Notes under the pieces: model-generated | Database searches by the model: none | Told to the model about the DNA's origin: nothing | The model's input: the letters and a program-made list of their open reading frames with translations, nothing else | Shown: in pieces, positions 24,201 to 33,200 of the stretch | How positions within the stretch are numbered: position 1 is the stretch's first letter | Layout of the letters: every line of letters starts with the position of its first letter | Source: Priapulus caudatus | Taxonomy: Eukaryota > Priapulida > Priapulimorpha > Priapulimorphida > Priapulidae | Assembly: GCF_000485595.1 (NCBI RefSeq) | Contig: NW_014577936.1 | Coordinates: 82,685 to 127,995, forward strand | Reading direction: 5' to 3' | DNA: 45,311 nt | Program-made: the position numbers and the translations under genes

Positions 24201-27200
24201 TAATAATGAATGAAAATGGCTGCCGTTGCTAATATCACACACCTATCTATCAGTTGTACAGTTGTGTAGTAATTTCTGTAAAATTATACAGTTATACAAT
24301 AGTGTAGCTGGTGTCCACATCACGTTAGCATCGTCATGAACTAAGGTGTGTACCTGGCCTTCCTAATGAACTGGTACCATGTAGAAAAACACTGTAGTTT
24401 ATAAATGGAAAATGGAGAATCTCAGCAGGCTATTGGAAAACGTGTTGTGTTGGGTGTGTGAGCTGTATGCCCTTCACCTTGTGAGACTAGTAAGTTGTTT
24501 TCATAGTAGTAAGTTTTCATAGTGCTGCTTGGTGGCTCCACGTTCTTTCACAAATGACATCATTGTTGTCCCCTATCCTACCTAATATTTTCTTAACCGC
24601 GTTTCTAGTTTAGAAGCCACCTCATCGCTCTTGCCTGTGTGCTCCCAGCGGTAGAGGTCCTGTTCTGTATGGTAATCTATGATGAGCCGTCTAGCCTGTT
24701 CACTCCCTTTTTCTGTTGTTCTTGCTGCCGTCAATATTGATTTGTGGGGAATTCATCTATATGCACCACATCACCACAGAGCTGGAAGCGTGAAGCGAGG
24801 TGGCTAGCAGCAGACTCGGTGACTGTGCCTTGGTGTGTGTGTGTGCGCGTACGTACGTGCGTGCGTGCGTGCGTGCGTGCGTGTGCGTGTGCCCCCCACA
24901 GAAACTCATCGTCACATTGTTTTTACATTGTAGGTTCTGAAATCTGGCACCCTCATTGCAGCAGTGTGAAGAAACCTCGTGGGGTGAGTGCACTTGCCGT
25001 TTCTATACGATAAGTGTTCCGTATTTATGCAAAGGGGGGGAGGGGCGGTCAATTACGTATGAAGGAGAGGAGTAATTCGGTGACCTACCGAAAGAGTGGC
25101 ATGAAGGAGGTTCTCGTTGACGTGCAGAGTGACTGTGTTGCATGGTGCAGCAGTCGCGCCCCGACCTCACCGACAAAATTCAATGTACCTTCAAAAATTA
25201 TTCATTCTTGCACAAAGAAATGAAACACGCGACGGCACGTTGCGACTGAGCAGAAACTTTGCAGGATGTTCGACTGCGGGGCATGGGCAGCTCTCGCGAG
25301 TGCACCTAGCTACAGCTGTTTATGGCTCGTGAAAGCTCGGTGTTTTTTCATAAGTCACTATTAGCCATCCAAGGGTGTGCGTTGGAAATGCAGTGGTGCC
25401 TACGTGGAGAGAGACAAAACCTCCAGAGTAATGTGGTGAATTATAAAATGGGTGGTAACCATGGTAACAGGCCGCTGATGGCAATTGGGTAGTGGTGCAG
25501 AATGTTTTTTGGTTCGGTTGTTAAAGCAACTCGGTGCACTTGCATGCGATATCACATTATTTATACCTAAACTATTGATAAATACACACGATTTGTGCAT
25601 CTTGCAGTAGTTGTTGAATGCAGTAAGGTATTTGTCCATTAATCCAGAATTTGTAATGCCACATGTATGTAGAACGTTATCCACACTTAAACTTTTGTAT
25701 AGAAAGCATATCCTTGAGACCGCTTGCCTACCCGCATGCATGCCAGCCCTGTTTGCCAGGCTGCCTTCTTCCTGAACTATATAGTGCCCTGCCATATAGC
25801 CTACCTCAGCTTGCCAACTGCTTGCAAAATGGCTGCGCACGCAATGCTAACATGTCTGATGCTTTGCCTGCCTTGCTTGCATTTGAGTTGGTTTGTTTTG
25901 TTTCTAATTTTTCAGTCTATTGATCATAGTGGTTCAGAGCGATCGTTTTCTAGGGACTCTAGTCCCTACAACAGCCTAAGCAGAAAGGTTTGTTCAGTGT
26001 CAATGTTTAGTTGTCATAGTATCAATGTTTTTAACACTAATCCAGTAGTTGTGGAAAGCTTGTCGGGTTTTGATTGCCAGTGTCATTTTGCCGCATGCAC
26101 TGATACATGCGCACAAGCCCATATTTTGTGAAAGGGTTTTGGGAACTAGTTTTCACTTGAGAACAGCATACCCCGTACAGACTGCAAATTTGATCCTACA
26201 TCAAATTAGTCCGGGCTAGGCGCGCGCTAAGTTTTTGCAGTGTGTACATATTATCCCCAGGAAAATACGCGCTAGTCCGGATAAGTAAGCCCCTGCTGAA
26301 TTGTGCGTGTACGCAATCTGGGGCCAGGAGCGGGCTAAATTTCAATATATGCATACGCGTAACCTTGCTTGGGTCACATAATAGTACAGTAGCTTATGAA
26401 ATTGTGTCTGCAATTTTGTTTTTGATCTTCATTTTACTAAAATCTAATTACAACTTGGCCAGAAGAATCTATTCATAATGTATGGGAAGGCAGACGTACG
26501 AATGTGCACGTTTACAATTCCGTTGCTGATCAAATGGCTCAATTGAATTATAATCGGATAACCAGATTTGATTATACGCTGGTTGCAGCTTCTGGTGTCT
26601 ATTCAATCACCTGTTAAAATTCTTCCTCTTCTGCTATTACAATAATACAGTATAAATCCTAATAATGCTTATCGGCAGTACTGTTGTTTAACCATCATTT
26701 CTGTCTGCTGCGGGACTTAACAAGCTAAACTGAGCATGCACAGTCAACCCGTGCTAACTTAGCCCGGTTGTGTCTGTATGCTGCAATTTTGCGCGTCTGG
26801 CCCGGGCTTGGCTCAGACTAGTTTGAGTTGGAATCAAATTTTGCAGTCTGTACGGGGTATGGGGCTGTAATAGTGTGGAAATAATGAAGATATATTACAA
26901 CCTTTCATTGATGAATGGTGACAGGCAGATTGCGTTCTCACGTGCAACTTGTGACATGGTAATCGTTTAATAATCCAACTCGTTATTAGTTACTTTGTGT
27001 AGTGTGTTACTTATGCGCTTAACTAGTGTATATGTGTTTTTCTGGTAATGTAGAGGTATTTTTTATTATAAATAGTATTGGTGGAATTTTTCTCCTCAGA
27101 AATCTTTTTTGGGGCATTTTTGTAGTTTGTATCAAACGTGAATTTTGTATTACTGTGTTATTAACTTCGTAATACTGTGTGTTTAGCCATGTATGTTTTG

Positions 27201-30200
27201 GCGTTCTATCGTCATGTACTTCACGGGTGCTAATAATTAACAGGATGTATTCTAAAATCATTGTTTACAACAACATTGACAGTACGAATTTGTTTGGCTG
27301 ATCGTTTGTTCTTGTTAAAAAGCTTTTTTTAGACTAAAAGATTAGCAGGCAGACAGAAATGTCGTATTCTAACATTGCTGTAAGACAAAAACAAACAAAC
27401 AAATAAATTACTAGGAGACCAAAAACCACTTTAGCGATCAGCGAGTGGTTATAGTGATTAATTTCCTACTCTGACAAAGGCTCACAACGTGTGTAAGGTA
27501 GGTGAATGCAACATGCATGTGACTTCGTGATAGCAGATACATTGTTAAGTGGTTTGGTGTGGACTGCTGTGCAACCAGCGACAGGATATAAGGTTATGTG
27601 ATGCGTGTCGTTACTGATGCATCCTGCTTTTACATTGTCTTCAGTATTCGACCCCTCAGGAGCCGAACAAGTACGAACCGAAATTCGACGTCGACTTTGG
27701 ATCCAAGATATACATCGAGAGCTACATGATGCCAGAGCCATTTGAGCCATTCGACAGACTCAAAACAACAATCTCCGCTAAGCCTCCCAAGTCCCCTCAC
27801 TTTTACAGACCAGGTAAATGTTTTAGCAGTCCCCAGGGGGTCGTTGCCAGAAAATAATTAGTCTTAACATTAATCTTAACATTAACTGCGACTCGTAAAC
27901 CGTTGACAGAAATATCGTAAAGTTACGAGGACGAAAATCCTCGCAAATTCCCTCTTAACGTTATGAGATCCTAGAACTGCTCCTAACTTTAAAACCGAGA
28001 TGAAAATAACGCAATTGCAATTATAGTGGTTTTATATTCCATATTAATTAGTAAAACGCGCATTTCATGGAAAACACTTCAGAGTCTGACATTACTTTTG
28101 CGCTGATCGTGTACCAAAACATACATTTACAAGTGGCGGTTGTTCTCTTGTTCTGGATATTTTGATGAGTCATGACGCCCGCATCTTGTGTTGCTGTGCA
28201 AAATAAATTCGTGAGCGTGTCGTTTTTCATGAGATATTATTTATATGTGATTAACCATTATAATATGCATAAATTGCTATTATGTACAATAAATGTGAAA
28301 GGATTTGAGTTTTGTGATCGATTTTAATCAAATAAGCAGCCATGTGACACCAAATTATCAAGTGTCTGTCATCATAAGTTTTCTTATAGCTGCAATGCAC
28401 TCCTGTCAATGCTATTCTTGTAACATTAACATTAGTCGTATGTGCTATCTTAGCATTAAATTAGCGTTAACTATGATGTTTCTAACAACGGCCCCCATGG
28501 CTGTAGCCTTGTAGCGGGTAAGAGGCAGGCGGCCCCTATATTTTGAAGGGGGAAAAATAAAATTCTAATATATATAAATAATCTTGAAATATGTGTAAAT
28601 CGTCATATAGTCGCTCGTGAAATCCTCATTCCACCCCACACTTCATTAGCCATCTGAGTGACAAAAAATTTTCCCTAGTGATCGTCCCCAATTGGTGGCA
28701 CCGAGTGTCTAATTTCCTTGTAACGTTGTTGGTGTCCTCGCTTTTTCAGAGAAGCTCAACTTTGGCAGCAAAGGCATTTATGCGAGGCTAAGTGGAGCTC
28801 CCCGAACAGCCATGGCTGTCCTTGGTAAGTTTAGTTGTCATCACGCCATGAAAATATTTTGAAAGGCAGGCATGATTCATGAATGTCATTAATCATAAAG
28901 ATAAGTGCACATAATAAGTGGGCACGGCGCGTAAGTATCCACTCGATAAGTGCAGTGCAGCAAGCGTGTAGATGGTTGTAGAGTCGGCGCCATTGTGATT
29001 AATAGCTGGTGTACGGTATAGTCTGTGCAGTGATTGAGGAATAGGTTGAAATAGTGTTTTTAGCTCATCTGACGTAGTCAGATGCAGCTTGTAGAATCGC
29101 ATGATTGTCCGTCCGTGCGTCAACAGTTGGGCACAAATCTTAACCGCTGGACGTACGGTTACGATATTTGGGATGTTGGGGGGGGGGGATCGTGAAAAGG
29201 ATTCAGGGTGACAAATTTGGGGGTCAAGGGTCAAAGGTCAAGATGTGTAAACGGAGGGGGAATATTTCCCCCTTAACTTAAAGTATAGGAGGAAATACGG
29301 AATTGCGGAACAAATCTTAACGGCTCGACCTATGCGCCTAATATTCGGTGTCTAGTGTGATGGGCAGGAAACCCATCACCAGTGCGAAATTGGAGGTCAC
29401 AGGTCAAAGGGCAGTGGGGGAAAGGTCAGATATCAGGCATTTTCTGAGGACATGGCCTAATGGACAAGAGTGGAAAACTTTTTTGTTTCAGCGCTGACCT
29501 ACCATTTTTATCACTTTATTGAAAGGACCATGAAATGTGCTTTCCACTGACGTGCGAAGAGTAAGTGTCTGATAACCTTTTGACCCTCAAGAGGAGGGTT
29601 AAACATGGATTCCTGAACTGCCTCAATGATGTCACAGTGTTCTCATATTCATGGCACATCCATAATCTAGAAAGCCAATAAACCTGGATAGCCAAACGGC
29701 TAGAGCACAGGCGTCACGGCTCAAAGGTCGTTGGATCGAATCCCATCAGATTTTTTATTATTTACCTGTTTTCTGTATTTTTATATCTTTATCCATTTAA
29801 CTATATTTTTCCAATTAATGCAAATATTTACATGATTTATTTACAACAAATAATTTTTACAACAATTAATTTTTTTTTTTTAATAGGGTTAGGGTTAGGG
29901 TCACAATGCACCATAAAACAGGAGTTTCAGGCACGCGATTTGTATCAACCAATGGGATTTGGGAAGTATGCAGAATGCAGAAGGTTGCTGAAATGATGTG
30001 TGCACAACTGTATATCTGCGCCTAACAAAGGTGTCACTACGCACGACTTAAATGTTACGTTTATAACCGTAGCAACAGACCTCAGATGAGGCTAGACGCT
30101 CTGCGGCTCTTGTTGATACTTATAACCACTGTTGGTGATCGTTACAGCTGACACATGCAAAGAAACTGTGGCCCGGCCTAGGTCTCCTAGCATGAACAAT

Positions 30201-33200
30201 GAGGAACCAATCAATCTCGCGCATTTCCCCGGTGCCCACGTCCCCAGCGGTGAAGAGGTAGCACATCCCAAGATCGAACGAGACGATTGGCCGGCGCCAC
30301 CATACGCTCCGGTTTTGCTGAAGAGGGATGGAGTAGATGGCAAGGTAGAAGCAGATGATGAAGATGAAGTCCAGGAGGACCCAAGAATTAAGAAAGAGGA
30401 GGAGATGCTGAGTAAGATCAACAGTGGCATGAGCGATATCTTCCTTAAGGTAACTATAGTTACTCATTCTACATTTACTCCGCCGTTCAACACATTACTA
30501 AATCGGTTCCCTCCACACCCCCCACACCCCCAAAGCTTTCATTTTTTAATAGTGCACGTTTTTCCTCCACACACTACTGATCGTAATGCAAAGCACCGTC
30601 TTGGCTATCATTGCGAGTATTACTTCTGATGTCTAGGATATTAAAGAAAAGAAGGCAAAGATGCAGCAGAAGCCAGTGAAGGTCGATCCACGGAACGCTT
30701 CCAGAGTTGCCTCGGCCAAGAAGGAGCTGCCGATCCCGCAGCGATACGAGTCGCCCGTCAATGCTTGTAAGTTCACCGTTAGGCTTCTTTGCATGCTTGA
30801 CTGCCTCCGTTGAAAAAGCGGTGAGTGAGCATGGGGGAGTGGGAGGTTCAAAAACAAGAGATTCACATATTGTTGACAGCTGATATCATTGGCTTTTCCC
30901 CCCCGATTTTTGAGGATAATAAACAAACTTTTAACAAATAATTCGCGTCTCCACTTGGGTCATAACTGTTGTATTTTGACCATGTATCATTACAATGATT
31001 TGTGAATGTGGGTGTAACCTAACAAATGTTATACCGATGTATACTCGTTTATACCGATTTTCGACTTCAAATTTTGGCATAATCATGGAAAATCGGTGGA
31101 AGTGAGAAAGAATGCGTGTCAACCTCCTTTGTGATTGTTTATCCTGATGCAGGGTTCTTGTTAATAGCCGGTAACCGGTTATTTTTACCGCCTATCACGC
31201 AATTTGTTACCGGCTATCAATTTGAGAGAAACTCCCACTAAAGGCGGTAAAATATTTAATCCATATTTGAAAAAACGAAGTTTATTTTAAATACTTCCAA
31301 CCCAAGACTAACTCTGTGCATGGGCGGGTTTTTCTTTTTATAATAGATACTTAATAGCATATATTTTTCTATCTAAACTACCAAATTCTAGAACCCATAC
31401 CCATCAAAATAGGCTATTTGTGGGTCAAATCAGAATTTTTTTTCTGGGGATGCATGCCCCCGGACCCCCCTAGCAGGGCTTCGCGCCTTCGCCGCTCGCC
31501 CTACCGTCCGTGCCGGAAAAACAGTTACCTGCTATTCATTGTCAAATTACCTGCTTTGTCAAAAGTTAACAAGAACCCTGCTGATGTATGTATATATATA
31601 TATATAACCTGGAACGTGTGACATATATAACCATCATAATAAGATAGGCGACTAATATAACTGGTGATACCATGGTAATATAAATCGTAATGAATAGAAG
31701 CTCTGCACATTCTGTAATCTGTGTTTACGGCATGTTTCAGCCCCTTCACGAGTGTCGGATCATCCACGGCCGTGGCTAATGGACGATGCATCAACCTTCT
31801 CACGTGGTACAGTTTACAGGTCTTCCATGCCTGGCCTCATTCAGCAGCATGGAGGTGAGTACTAACATAATATATCTATATATATATATATATGTATATA
31901 TATGTATATATATATATTCATTACTAGCAATATGCAGATCTACTGAGCAGGGGCCCGTCCACACACGTTCATGTGCATAGCTCTGTCTGTTGACGAATGA
32001 TTTTCCCGGGTAGTTCTTACAAGCCTTGCTCGCCTCTCTTTTGCTGTACTCCGTTTGTTGTACCTATACGGGAGGGTAGCCCTCTTATGCTCCACCTGCT
32101 AATACTCATCTATGTTCACTGTATCAAGCCTGAAATTGACTACGTCACGAATTTTCTATGGTGTATATTTTTAACAATTTTGTTGCCGTTTATTAACATT
32201 AAATGTAAGTACTAACGGGACTAAATGTATCGTCAAATTCTTACCAGATAAGATTGTTTCTCAACTAGTTAAAAATCCAAAAAACCTGGACAATTTGATA
32301 TTATGATCATGACATTAAATGCTTGCTATGGGTTATGTATGAGTCACGAGTGTATGTTTACATCGAACAATATAGTAAAATAGGAAGTATAATGCAGCAA
32401 TTTAACCATAAAAAGTGAACAGACGTACTTACATTTTGTGAAAAAGTGGAAATGTTTTTTTTTACTTTTTACTATTTACGGTGACATAATCACTTTAAAG
32501 CCATAATTTTGAGCATAATCTCGTGTTTTCTGATTGTCATCGTGAGCAATTTTTTTCAGACCCTTCTCCAGGAAGAGGCATGACTTCACCCAAGTCAGCA
32601 ACCCTTCCTGGCAATGTCAGGGCAGCAGTGCTAGTACGTACACAGAGTTCTTATAATGATCCGATGATTATTAATATCATTTAATTATATATTGGAAGGA
32701 GCGCTAATTAATCAAAAGGTCTAATGACTAAGGAAGCAAGAGTGTAGTCAATATTTAATAAAGTGGGTGGATTTTTTATGGTGCAGTTTCACTGCATAGG
32801 TCGAGAGAGCAGCAGCCATTAAAAATTCTGTAAGTCGTGTACATTCATTATGGATGGTCGTACTTGCTAAATGTTGGTGCAGCTGTCATGAATAATGTGC
32901 TAGTCCATCGTTGTATAGACTTCCAATTCTTCTTGAATTTCAGAATGACACGAGGGACACTAGGAGCTCCCATTCTGCATGTAAGTAGTTGTAGAGTGTG
33001 TGTGTGTAGCAAACTGCGCGTAGTGCACTATGGTGTGGAACATTTAGAGTTGTGTATCTACCCTAAAGTTGCATTTGTATCTGTTCCATGATCGAAGAAT
33101 ATAGTAGTAGTATTTATAGATGGTTACCATTAACCATCGTCAAGAAATCTTTGTGCATAGTGGTGATGTCTGCATTTAGCACTCCCATTCTCCACTGCAA

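Noticed and set aside
29683-29757. A functional tRNA gene
   Set aside because: A and B boxes are present but the acceptor stem does not pair and the T-stem has a mismatch.
29882-29901. Chromosome end
   Set aside because: Fewer than three TTAGGG units inside a gene intron.
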